From Aquincola sp. (GTDB lineage Bacteria; Pseudomonadota; Gammaproteobacteria; Burkholderiales; Burkholderiaceae_C): a stretch of 19,266 bases of DNA. Within the stretch, counting starts at the first letter, position 1; every line of letters starts with the position of its first letter. A model generated the notes under the pieces. The model did not search any database. It was not told the origin of the DNA and saw only the letters and a program-made list of their open reading frames with translations. The stretch is from positions 1-19,266 of the forward strand of contig JAOUIM010000018.1 in the NCBI GenBank assembly GCA_029884035.1, written 5' to 3'. This document shows positions 9,401 through 14,922 of the stretch, piece by piece. A program made the position numbers and the translations under genes.

Positions 9401-9645
9401 ACCTGCGCCGCGGTGGGCAGGCCGACCAGCTCGAGCGCGCCGACGCCTTGGTGGAACTGCGCACGCGCGGTACGCAGCACGCCAGGGTCGACCGCATCGA
9501 CATCCGATCCGGCAACCGCCTCGGCTTCCTTGAGGTAGCGCCGCATTGACTTGTGCGCCATCTCGAGCGAACGGCGCAGTTCGTCGTGCACCCAGGCAAG
9601 CGCGGAGAGGTCTTCGATCGTCTCGGTGTCGTGCAGCAGGTCCAT
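3403..9645 (-). CDS. chpA: ChpA/PilL-type hybrid histidine kinase of the type IV pilus chemosensory system
   Basis: This 2080-residue CheA-like kinase autophosphorylates and passes phosphate through Hpt domains to PilG and PilH, controlling twitching motility or pilus output. Visible parts in order are as follows. An N-terminal FimL-like Hpt has His65 in QFHQGVGAL. A degenerate Hpt near residues 400-530 has Asp503 where the His should be (LLDAMRGVFS). Three further Hpt domains carry His764 (FHTLKGSS), His1056 (AHSLAGNS) and His1314 (LHTLKGGA), joined by Ala/Pro-rich linkers. A CheA dimerisation helix region precedes an HATPase domain with N1657 in RNCVAHGIE, DDGAG and GRGIGMDVV. A CheW-like domain follows (about 1795-1935). 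The C-terminal receiver has D1958/D1959, phospho-acceptor D2002 (LSDIEMP) and K2054 (GKP). It is the last gene of the pil cluster, 143 bases after pilJ. The usual size in Pseudomonas is about 2,470 residues, so this version is shorter. Frame and family are secure; linker boundaries are approximate. Confidence 0.97.
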   Translation of the reverse strand: MDLLHDTETIEDLSALAWVHDELRRSLEMAHKSMRRYLKEAEAVAGSDVDAVDPGVLRTARAQFHQGVGALELVGLPTAAQVLRAGEAALQKLTSGRPVKLNAAAVETIEQGSFALLDYLTRLLAGKSVSPLALFPQYRAVQELAGADRIHPADLWPHDWQWREVPGDGSVARAADVTLRDEVEAQTLNLMRQGGSAPALALSDLFAGLAAGAPAGQRHLATVWQMAAAFFEAQGQKLLRPDVYSKRIASRLIAQLRISERDPGGTSTQDVSQRLAQDLLFFCAQAASPGDGRKAPRLAAVRQAWNLSRRAPVDYLAAALGRHDPAWIAQAKKRVAAAKEGWAAVAGGEMHRLTTLNEQFHLVGESLKKLFPAGDKLAQALSATSAATVSAAAVPAPALAMEVATAVLYLEASLDEADFDHPQQVDRIGRLAARITRVRDGAEPEPLDAWMEELYRRVSDRQTMGSVVQELKSSLAEIEKAIDQYFRQPAHREVLHPVPALLDAMRGVFSVLGLGHASQAVVRMRDDVDALVAAPAGDPDAAATDRLAGNLGALGFLIDMFNVQPALAKSLFAFDVKTGQLHAVAAGGRHRASGFGGLEPALATPVEPRLIEQAQSLAMAAAHPEVPLAELRSELDRLSHEAMVADQPELAETMHQVKSAFEVAANDDERRAVREELAHAMADFVHTSSEPAALDEIPPTRPMPVLPITPTPAGQTGLEEDAEMREIFLEEAREVIDNARTALSALAGASDDLGEMTTVRRAFHTLKGSSRMVGLADFGEAAWACEQLYNARLADQQAAEGGLLALTADILAYLADWTDAIGARRAGGHAHAAVRAAIERFKEHGDHGQLALPGAAPADPLKGMTPAGPSMDQVTSPMSLDDLLPELPSASDLDLSPAAARTVRSLDQLLTPDESVEFELDLGEAAKMPTAGRQALQSLAAPERAADAPAPDIASGLMSLDFEPSTLAPPAPALEALNFDRPIAPTAKPTAPVQAAAPAAPVDEFREIGPLRVAIPLFNIFLNEADEQSRRLGTELAEWAHDLSQPVADSAIALAHSLAGNSATVGFADLSHLARLLEHALMRSQVVGTGDGLEAQLFNDAADEIRALLHQFAAGFLKSPTPELIARLIDHERIAAERLHEQSVRGELPDADADSDAMTLDAPPIAPHQAVRAESLPVAPIETEAVSEPVAETPTGQQLAQPSVEPSTLGRLSQPATLGDELPSSMLSPLGRTEFHELSALSPLEAAPRAMSDRADRIGDDDDIDAIDAVDAELFPIFQEEASELLPQLATRMREWADRPSEPAGAAACMRTLHTLKGGARLAGAMRLGELAHRLETAVEHQLAREHTTSADVELLLARVDVIGAAFDTLCGVPAAAAADIVPPAAPAAMAPVTVAAPPRQPALPVVAAKAAELQPAAPVPASLPETGASAGQGEPAPIDWQRFAGAAHEVPATVVPDRAAASGASVRVRAPLLDRLVNHAGEVSIARSRIESEVAQFKASLGDLTENLERLRSQLRDIELQAETQIASRMEAAKTHGESFDPLEMDRFTRFQELTRMMAESVNDVATVQRSLQRTLQSTEDDLAAQARLTRDMQDDLLRTRMVEFESLSDRLYRVARQAAKELQKQVRLDIVGGSIEVDRGVLERMGGAFEHLLRNCVAHGIETPERREAMGKDVTGQVTITVGHEGNEVAVEFRDDGAGLNLSRIRDRAVAMGLLPADALPSDAELANLIFAPGFSTAEAVTELSGRGIGMDVVKSEVNALGGRIETASAPGQGTSFRLVLPLTTAVTQVVMLRAGGVTVAVPATLIELVRRVPAAEVAAAYANGMFDATQPMPFFWLGALLQATGRSIEPIGRNLAVVIVKSAQQRIALHVDEVLGNQEVVVKNLGAQLVRLPGLAGVTLLASGAPALIYNPVALATLYGAGAREQMRRASAAALIADRATPAQVVQAPLVLVVDDSLTVRRVTQRLLVREGYRVTVAKDGLDALEKLADEVPVVVLSDIEMPRMDGFDLVRNLRADPRLASLPVIMITSRIAQKHREHAAELGVDHYLGKPYSEDDLLGLVARYVASAASVPAALH

Positions 9646-9675
9646 CGCGGGCGTTCCGGTGTGTCGTCAGCGCAA

Positions 9676-9687
9676 TCGCGCTAGCGC
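9676..9687. repeat. 12-bp perfect palindrome between pilJ and chpA
   Basis: CGCGCTAGCGCG is fully self-complementary and ends about 30 bases upstream of the chpA ATG. It could be a protein-binding site, part of the chpA leader structure, or chance in GC-rich DNA. Confidence 0.4.
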
Positions 9688-9701
9688 GTTGTGCCTTTCC
9701 G

Positions 9702-9742
9702 CGCGGCCGCCGCGGATCCGGCTGAACCGGCCCGCCGGCCGC
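9702..9742 (-). repeat. Stem-loop in the pilJ-chpA gap
   Basis: GCGGCCG (9702-9708) pairs with CGGCCGC (9736-9742), and an inner CCGG pair sits around a CTGAA loop. It lies about 47 bases past the pilJ stop, with no T tract after it. It may stabilise or partly terminate the pilJ message and so set the ratio of receptor to kinase. Confidence 0.4.
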
Positions 9743-9788
9743 TGCCCCGCGTGGGACAGTGGCCGAGCCGCTTCGGGTGTGGACGTTG

Positions 9789-12158
9789 TCATGAAATCTT
9801 GAAGCGGGCCACGGACTGCTTCAGTTCCTCGGCGGTGCGCGACAGCTCTCGAACCATCTGCGCGGTCGATCGCGTGCCCTCGCCTGTCTGCTCGGTCACC
9901 GCAAAGATGTGCTGAATGTTGCTGGCCACCACGTTGGCGGACTTCGCCTCCGCGGAGGCTTGGCGCGAGATCTGCTCGATCAACTCGGACAGCTGGCGCG
10001 TCACGCGGTCGATGTCACCGAGCGCGGTACCGGCCGCATCCGACAGCTTCGTGCTCTCGACCACACCCTGGGTGGATCGCTCCATGGCGGCCACGGCGTC
10101 GGCGGTGTCGGTCTGAATCGCCTTGACCAGCGCGGCGATCTGGCGCGTCGCGTCGGCCGAGCGCTCGGCCAGCCGCTGGACTTCCTCGGCGACCACCGAG
10201 AAGCCCCGGCCCGCGTCGCCGGCCGAAGCCGCCTGGATCGCGGCGTTGAGCGCCAGCACGTTGGTCTGCTCGGTAATGTCGGAAATCAGCTCGGTGATTT
10301 CGCCGATCTCCTGCGACGACTCACCCAGGCGCTTGATGCGCTTGGACGTTTCCTGGATCTGGTCACGCATCGCGTTCATGCCGCCGATCGTGTTCTGCAC
10401 CGCCTGCCGACCCGACTCGGCCGCGGCCAGCGACTGGCGCGCCACCGAGGCCGTCTGCTGCGCTTGCGCCGACACGCTGTTGATGCGCCCGGCCATCTGC
10501 AGCACCGACTCGCCGGTCTCGCGAATCTCGCGCAGCTGCTCGGTCGACGCGGCCAGCAGCTCGGTCGACGTGTTCTCCACCTGCTGCGTGGTGTCGGTCA
10601 CGCGACCGACCGCGCCTTGCACCTGTTCGACCAGCATGCGCAACTCTTCGACCGTGTAATTCACAGAGTCGGCGATGGCCCCCGTGATGTCCTCGGTCAC
10701 GGTTGCCTGCTGCGTGAGGTCGCCTTCTGCGACCGTCTGCAACTCGTTCATCAGCCGCAAGATCGCGGCCTGGTTGGCGTCGTTGACGCGCTTGGCCTCC
10801 TGCTGCTCGCGCTCGGCCCTGCTCTTGTCCTGCTCGGCCTGGGCCGCGCGCAGCGACTGGTCGGCAACGAAGATGCGCAGGAAACCCCACGCGGCCGCCC
10901 CCAGCAGCAGCGCGCCCAGAATCATCAGCAGGTAGCTGGCGCCGGAACCACCCCCGCCTTCGAGCTTGGCCTGCACGTCCTCGAGACCCTTGCGCAGGGC
11001 CTCGCTGTCGGCCAAAACAGCTGCCTGTGCCTCGCGCGCGGCCACCAGGCCCTGCAGGTTGTTCAGGATCGCGCTCGCGTCGGCGCGGGTCTTCTCGTAT
11101 TGCGTGACCAGCTCCTGCAGGCGCTCCTTGGTCTGTGCGTCCCGGGTCGCTGCCAGCCGAAGGTCGGCGCTGCCGTTGAGCATGCCATTGGTCAGCTCGC
11201 GAAATGTGTTCAGGTCCTTGCCAAGCAGGAACACCGCCTCGGGACTGACGCCCTCAGTGGTCAGGAACTCGTTGGCGCTCTTGCCGATGCGCTGCGTGAG
11301 CATGACGAGCTGGCCGACGGCAGCGAGCTCGCCCGAGTTCGCGTCCTGCTGCAGCTTGAGCGAAGACACCGTTTCGGCGGTCTCCAGCATCTCCGAGGAC
11401 TGGCGGTTGATCGCGCGCAGTGCCTGGCCCACCTGGGTCAGCGTCTTCTGTTGCGCCAGCACGACCGCGGCGCTCTTCTCGGCTCGGTCGATCAGCGGCA
11501 TCAAAGGTTCGATCGCACCCTGGGCGGCGAATGCCGCCTGCGGGATCGACTCACCGCCGTCCTTCAGCGCGCGCATGTTGCGCGCCAGCACTTCAGAACT
11601 CTCCCGCACTTCGGCAAACGCGCCCGCGTTGCCCAGCAGGGCCTGCGACACCGACTTGGCCAGTCGCTGCGACTGCATCAGCGCCTGACCGGTGGCACCG
11701 ACCTGCGCGGCGCTCTTGCCGGCGTTCGAGATCGCCAGCCACACGCCGGCGCCCAGGATCAGAAAGCCCGCGATCACCAAGTACAAGAGTGCACGCTGCT
11801 GGTTGGCCAGCGGCAGATGCCCGATCAGCGGCAGGCCCGTGCGGGCGATCGCGGTCGCGCCGATGTTCGTGTCGGCATATTCGCCACCGACTTCAGAGGG
11901 CATCACCTCCGACATCGTCGATGAGTCGCCCTGCGCCTGCGTCGGCGATGTCAATGTCGTGATCGCGTTCCGCTCGAGAGGCATCGCGCCGGCACCCAGC
12001 CTGGCGCCTGCGCCCGTACCCGCACCTGCACCCGCGAGCACCAGGTCATCCGGTTGCACGGCCACCACCTCGTCGAACATGGAGCCGAGGTCGTCATCAC
12101 GGTCATCTCGCTTGCCGGAGCTGCGGCCTTTGGTCTTGAACTTGTCGAGGAAACTCAT
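9789..12158 (-). CDS. pilJ: PilJ methyl-accepting chemoreceptor of the Pil-Chp system
   Basis: This 789-residue inner-membrane receptor controls ChpA through PilI. The first 120 residues are a long charged and Gly/Ala-rich cytoplasmic extension. TM1 covers about 123-143. The periplasmic region (about 144-407) has two related helical PilJ-type modules, for example around GQALMQSQRLAKS and LVMLTQRIGKSANEF. TM2 covers about 408-428, then a HAMP-like stretch. The signalling tip has the MCP hairpin around N633, with EQTNVLALNAAIQAAS and GRGFSVVAEEV. The protein ends in ELKQSVARFKIS. The frame is open further upstream to 12650, but that extension overlaps pilI and is Arg-rich shadow sequence. The ATG at 12158, after AGGGGG, starts MSFLDKFK and is chosen. 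pilI ends 56 bases upstream. Confidence 0.95.
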   Translation of the reverse strand: MSFLDKFKTKGRSSGKRDDRDDDLGSMFDEVVAVQPDDLVLAGAGAGTGAGARLGAGAMPLERNAITTLTSPTQAQGDSSTMSEVMPSEVGGEYADTNIGATAIARTGLPLIGHLPLANQQRALLYLVIAGFLILGAGVWLAISNAGKSAAQVGATGQALMQSQRLAKSVSQALLGNAGAFAEVRESSEVLARNMRALKDGGESIPQAAFAAQGAIEPLMPLIDRAEKSAAVVLAQQKTLTQVGQALRAINRQSSEMLETAETVSSLKLQQDANSGELAAVGQLVMLTQRIGKSANEFLTTEGVSPEAVFLLGKDLNTFRELTNGMLNGSADLRLAATRDAQTKERLQELVTQYEKTRADASAILNNLQGLVAAREAQAAVLADSEALRKGLEDVQAKLEGGGGSGASYLLMILGALLLGAAAWGFLRIFVADQSLRAAQAEQDKSRAEREQQEAKRVNDANQAAILRLMNELQTVAEGDLTQQATVTEDITGAIADSVNYTVEELRMLVEQVQGAVGRVTDTTQQVENTSTELLAASTEQLREIRETGESVLQMAGRINSVSAQAQQTASVARQSLAAAESGRQAVQNTIGGMNAMRDQIQETSKRIKRLGESSQEIGEITELISDITEQTNVLALNAAIQAASAGDAGRGFSVVAEEVQRLAERSADATRQIAALVKAIQTDTADAVAAMERSTQGVVESTKLSDAAGTALGDIDRVTRQLSELIEQISRQASAEAKSANVVASNIQHIFAVTEQTGEGTRSTAQMVRELSRTAEELKQSVARFKIS
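12004..12033. repeat. Imperfect hexanucleotide tandem repeat inside pilJ
   Basis: Five 6-bp units follow one another (GCGCCT, GCGCCC, GTACCC, GCACCT, GCACCC on the plus strand). They encode the Gly-Ala/Thr run at residues 42-51 of PilJ. Gain or loss of units would keep the frame and only change linker length. Confidence 0.6.
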
Positions 12159-12214
12159 GAAGCCCCCTGTGTAGATCCGTGGTGGGTCTGTAGGAAGGTT
12201 GAAGGCGCGCCGGC

Positions 12215-12751
12215 TCAGGCGACGATCGAAAGAAACTGGGTGTCGCGCGAAAGGGCGGCCAGGTCGAGCACCTGCCAGTCGCGACCATTGACGTCTTGCC
12301 ACAGTGCGCCGGCGAAAGCCGGCCGCGTCCCGTTGTGATGCATCGGCTGATCGACCGCACGCAGTTGCTCGGTGCTTCGCAAGCCGGCCAGCCGGTCGAC
12401 CAACAATGCGCAGTTCAGCCCCAGCGCCCCGGAAAATGCAATCAGTCGCGACTGCTCGCGCGCCATGTCGGCGGTCGCCGGCTCGGGCAAGCCGAGGAAT
12501 CTCGCGAGGTCGACCACCCCGTGCAGGCCGCCGCGCAGGTTGGCCACGCCGATGAACCAGGCGCGCGTGTGCGGCACCGGCATCAGCGCGGCGGGCGGGA
12601 AGATCTCGCCGGCCTGTTCGAGCGGCAGCAACAGCCCGTGGCCGCGGCACTCGACCGCAAGCCAGGACTGGCCGCGCTGCTCGCGACGCGCCGCCTGCAT
12701 GCGCTCAGCCAACCGCGTCTGCAGTTCGCGAAGGGCTTCCCTATTGGCCAT
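12215..12751 (-). CDS. pilI: PilI, CheW-like coupling protein
   Basis: This single-domain CheW protein of 178 residues links PilJ to ChpA. After a charged N-terminal helix (residues 1-26) comes the beta-barrel CheW fold. It contains ECRGHGLLLPLEQAGEI, the conserved WFIGVANLRGGLHGVVDL segment, and a C-terminal WQVLDLAAL strand. The start MANREALRELQ looks right for the family, although the Shine-Dalgarno signal is weak. It begins 18 bases after pilH and precedes pilJ, as in other pil clusters. Confidence 0.93.
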   Translation of the reverse strand: MANREALRELQTRLAERMQAARREQRGQSWLAVECRGHGLLLPLEQAGEIFPPAALMPVPHTRAWFIGVANLRGGLHGVVDLARFLGLPEPATADMAREQSRLIAFSGALGLNCALLVDRLAGLRSTEQLRAVDQPMHHNGTRPAFAGALWQDVNGRDWQVLDLAALSRDTQFLSIVA

Positions 12752-12769
12752 CGAACGTGCTTGCCCGGG

Positions 12770-13135
12770 TCAGTCGAAGTTCTTGATCTTGGTCACCAGC
12801 TCGTCGGCATCGACGGGCTTGACCACGTAGTCGCGCGCGCCCTGGCGCATGCCCCAGACCTTGTCGGTCTCCAGGCCCTTGCTGGTGCACATGATCACCG
12901 GCACGTCCTCGAAGCGCGGATCGCGCGTGATCGTGCGTGTCAGCTGGAAGCCGTTCTGGCCCGGCATCACGACGTCCATGAGGATCAGGTCGGGCTTGTC
13001 CTCGGCCAGGCGGCGCATCGCGTCGTCGCCGTTCTCCGCCGTGCGCACGCTGTAGCCGCGCTTGCTCAGGATGTCGGTCAGGTGATGCAACTCGGTCTTC
13101 GAGTCGTCGACAAGGAGAATCTTCCGGATGGCCAT
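12770..13135 (-). CDS. pilH: PilH, CheY-like response regulator
   Basis: This stand-alone receiver domain of 121 residues has no output domain. Acidic pocket D10/D11, phospho-acceptor D54 in LILMDVVMP, T84 and K106 (VVKP) are all present, so it should be phosphorylatable by ChpA. In Pseudomonas PilH acts as a phosphate sink or as the retraction-side regulator. The start has a GAGAGA-type ribosome site about eight bases upstream. pilG ends 24 bases before it. Its order after pilG separates the two similar regulators. Confidence 0.94.
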   Translation of the reverse strand: MAIRKILLVDDSKTELHHLTDILSKRGYSVRTAENGDDAMRRLAEDKPDLILMDVVMPGQNGFQLTRTITRDPRFEDVPVIMCTSKGLETDKVWGMRQGARDYVVKPVDADELVTKIKNFD

Positions 13136-13159
13136 CGTCGTCTCTCTCGATGCGGGGTG

Positions 13160-13564
13160 TCAGCCGCGGCGAAACTGCTGCACCGCGCGGAGCAGCTGTT
13201 CCTTGGTGAAGGGCTTCGTGAGGTAGTCCTGCGAGCCGACCATGCGGCCGCGCGCCTTGTCGAACAGCCCGTCCTTGGAAGACAGCATGATCACGGGCAC
13301 ATGCGCGAATTTCGGGTTGCGCTTGATGATGGCGCAGGTCTGGTAGCCATCCAGGCGCGGCATCAGGATGTCGCAGAAGATCAACTCGGGGGTGTGGTCG
13401 TTGACCTTGGCCAGCGCATCGTAGCCGTCCTCGGCCAGCACGACCTGGTGTCCGCCCTGCGCGAGAAAGATCTCCGCACTGCGCCGGATCGTGTTGCTGT
13501 CGTCGATCACCAGCACCTTCACGCCGGCAATCGTCGGCTCGCTGCCCTCGGGGCTTGCATTCAC
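13160..13564 (-). CDS. pilG: PilG, CheY-like response regulator
   Basis: This receiver-only protein of 134 residues has D21/D22, phospho-acceptor D65 (LIFCDILMP), S95 and K117 (LTKP). The sequence DILMPRLDGYQTC and its place as first regulator of the cluster fit PilG, which in Pseudomonas promotes pilus extension and cAMP synthesis. The frame is open up to 13651, but that extension overlaps the rubredoxin gene and is Arg-rich. The GTG at 13564 with GAGGAG seven bases upstream is chosen and gives the usual length (about 135). The rubredoxin stop is 46 bases upstream. Confidence 0.93.
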   Translation of the reverse strand: MNASPEGSEPTIAGVKVLVIDDSNTIRRSAEIFLAQGGHQVVLAEDGYDALAKVNDHTPELIFCDILMPRLDGYQTCAIIKRNPKFAHVPVIMLSSKDGLFDKARGRMVGSQDYLTKPFTKEQLLRAVQQFRRG

Positions 13565-13571
13565 GCGGCGG

Positions 13572-13577
13572 CTCCTC
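13572..13577 (-). promoter_or_regulatory. Ribosome binding site of pilG
   Basis: GAGGAG on the minus strand lies seven bases before GTG 13564. It decides the pilG start over the longer open frame. Confidence 0.75.
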
Positions 13578-13610
13578 GAACGCGCAGACCCGTGTCGCGG
13601 GCTGGCACGT

Positions 13611-13787
13611 TCAAATCTGTACCATTTCGAAGTCTTCCTTGCGCGCACCACATTCCGGACAGGTCCAATTCATCGGCACATCGGCCCATGCAGTGCCTGG
13701 TGCCAGTCCATGATCGGGGTCTCCGACCGACTCGTCGTAGATCCAGCCGCAGATCAGGCACATCCAGGTGCGCGAAGGTTCACTCAC
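13611..13787 (-). CDS. rubA: Rubredoxin
   Basis: This is a one-iron electron carrier of 58 residues. The iron is held by C10 and C13 (MCLICGWIYDE) and C43 and C46 (WTCPECGARK), with the family's DPDHG and GTAWADVP core, so it is complete. The start is uncertain. GTG 13787 gives VSEPSRTWMCLICG. GTG 13802 would add five residues, and ATG 13763 would leave only one residue before the first Cys. None has a clear Shine-Dalgarno sequence. The gene stands at the head of the pil cluster, 46 bases before pilG, and diverges from the thiD-like gene. The electron-transfer partner is not in this window. Confidence 0.92.
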   Translation of the reverse strand: MSEPSRTWMCLICGWIYDESVGDPDHGLAPGTAWADVPMNWTCPECGARKEDFEMVQI

Positions 13788-13790
13788 GAA

Positions 13791-13828
13791 GGTGTCAATC
13801 ACTACAATGGGAGGCGATTGTAGACACC
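13791..13828. repeat. Interrupted 12-bp inverted repeat at the rubredoxin start
   Basis: The right arm (13817-13828) is complementary to GGTGTC (13791-13796) plus TACAAT (13803-13808), with six extra bases inside the left arm. In the rubredoxin transcript the structure would end three bases before GTG 13787. The same DNA holds TACAAT on the minus strand (13822-13817), five of six bases of a -10 element, so it could also be an operator over a promoter. Confidence 0.55.
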
Positions 13829-13852
13829 GGCATTTGCTGAAATACAAGCATT

Positions 13853-13866
13853 CGTAGGCACCTACG
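13853..13866. promoter_or_regulatory. Dyad-symmetric site between rubA and thiD
   Basis: CGTAGG and CCTACG are separated by CA, giving 6-bp arms in the gap between two divergent genes. This is a common layout for a regulator site that controls both. No regulator is identified, and no clear promoter for the thiD-like gene is visible. Confidence 0.4.
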
Positions 13867-13941
13867 CAACATTCTTCACATTCCGCTGTAGGTCTGTTCC
13901 AAGCCCCGACAGCCCCGGTTGCATGCGCCGGACGACGCTCC

Positions 13942-14922
13942 ATGACCCCTGATCACCCTTCGTCCGACCCCCAGGAGCCGAACCCAGGCGCCCCGATCGA
14001 AGAGCCGCCGGCGCCCGCTTGCGTGATGTGCTTCAACGCCAGCGACGCCTCCGGCGCCGGAGGCTGCGCGGGTGATGTCGCCACGATCGCTGCCATGGGT
14101 GCGCACGCTCTGCCGATCGTCGCTTCGATCCTGATGCGTGACAGCGCCGAGGTGTTCGACCAGCACGCGATCGAGCCCGATGCGGTGGTCGAGCAGGCCC
14201 GGACCATCCTCGAGGACGTGACGCTTGCGGCCTGGAAGGTCGGTTTCCTCGGCAACGCCGATAACGTGAGCGCGGTCGCGGAGATCCTGTCGGACTATCC
14301 GGACGTGCCTCTGGTCGCCTATATGCCCAACCTGGGTTGGGTCGACGAGGACGACCTGCAGCACTACCTCGAAGCCTACCGGGAACTGATCCTGCCGGCG
14401 GCCGAAGTGCTGGTCGGCAACCACAAGACGCTGACCGACTTCCTGCTGCCCGACTGGGACAGCGAGCGAGCGCCCTCGGCCCGTGAGCTCGCGGTGGCCG
14501 CGGGCGAGCGAGGCACGCGCTTCGTGCTCGTGACCGGCGTCATGCTGCCCAGCAAGGGTGGCAAGGAGCAATGGATTGACAACGTGCTGGCTTCGCCCCA
14601 GGGTGCAATCACGGGCGAGAAGTTCGAGCTGTTCGAAGCCGGCTTCGTCGGCGCCGGCGACACCCTGTCGGCCGCGCTGGCCGCGCTGCTGGCCTCTGGC
14701 GCCGAGCTGTCAGCGGCGGTCGGTGAAGCGCTGCAATTCCTCGACCAGAGCCTGGACGCCGGGTTCCGCCCCGGCATGGGCAACGTGATCCCCGACCGCT
14801 TCTTCTGGGCGTTGCCGCCCCCCGAGGACGGCAGCGACGGCAATGAGCCGAAGCAGGACGGCGACCCTAGCGTCGCCGATGTCGACGAGCCCGCGCCCGG
14901 AGTCTCACGCCGTGTCCACTAA
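13942..14922 (+). CDS. thiD: ThiD-like (hydroxymethylpyrimidine / pyridoxal-type) kinase
   Basis: This 326-residue ribokinase-fold kinase best resembles ThiD, which phosphorylates HMP and HMP-P for thiamine. Residues 1-27 are a Pro-rich extension that the family usually lacks. The N-terminal substrate motif reads NASDASGAGGCAGDVATIAA, in place of the usual GSDxGGGAGIQAD. The C-terminal catalytic signature is GAGDTLSAALAALL with Asp240, whereas typical ThiD has GTGCT with a Cys. An acidic anion-hole Asp is typical of ribokinases and pyridoxal kinases. The ending (about 295-326) is acidic and probably disordered. The ATG has no strong ribosome site. The end overlaps hemL by 11 bases, suggesting coupled translation. 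The fold is clear, but the substrate (HMP, pyridoxal or other) is not settled. Confidence 0.8.
   Translation: MTPDHPSSDPQEPNPGAPIEEPPAPACVMCFNASDASGAGGCAGDVATIAAMGAHALPIVASILMRDSAEVFDQHAIEPDAVVEQARTILEDVTLAAWKVGFLGNADNVSAVAEILSDYPDVPLVAYMPNLGWVDEDDLQHYLEAYRELILPAAEVLVGNHKTLTDFLLPDWDSERAPSARELAVAAGERGTRFVLVTGVMLPSKGGKEQWIDNVLASPQGAITGEKFELFEAGFVGAGDTLSAALAALLASGAELSAAVGEALQFLDQSLDAGFRPGMGNVIPDRFFWALPPPEDGSDGNEPKQDGDPSVADVDEPAPGVSRRVH
14899..14902 (+). promoter_or_regulatory. Ribosome binding site of hemL
   Basis: GGAG, within CCCGGAG, ends nine bases before GTG 14912 and lies inside the thiD-like coding end. It supports GTG 14912 over the in-frame ATG at 14879, which has no site at good spacing. 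Confidence 0.6.

Noticed and set aside
3211..9549. Two very long plus-strand frames (3211-5964 and 6409-9549) opposite chpA
   Set aside because: They are antisense shadows of a GC-rich gene. Their translations are Arg/His/Gln-rich, have no recognisable domain, and lie over a fully conserved CheA-type protein.
9909..11924. 671-codon plus-strand frame opposite pilJ
   Set aside because: Low-complexity Leu/Arg/His translation with no domain; pilJ on the other strand is clearly the real gene.
12159..12650. Upstream extension of the pilJ frame
   Set aside because: It overlaps pilI out of frame, is Arg/Ala-rich, and a good ribosome site precedes ATG 12158.
14879..14881. ATG as the hemL start
   Set aside because: It would add 11 residues not usual in HemL and has no ribosome site at proper spacing; GTG 14912 fits better, but the ATG is not excluded.
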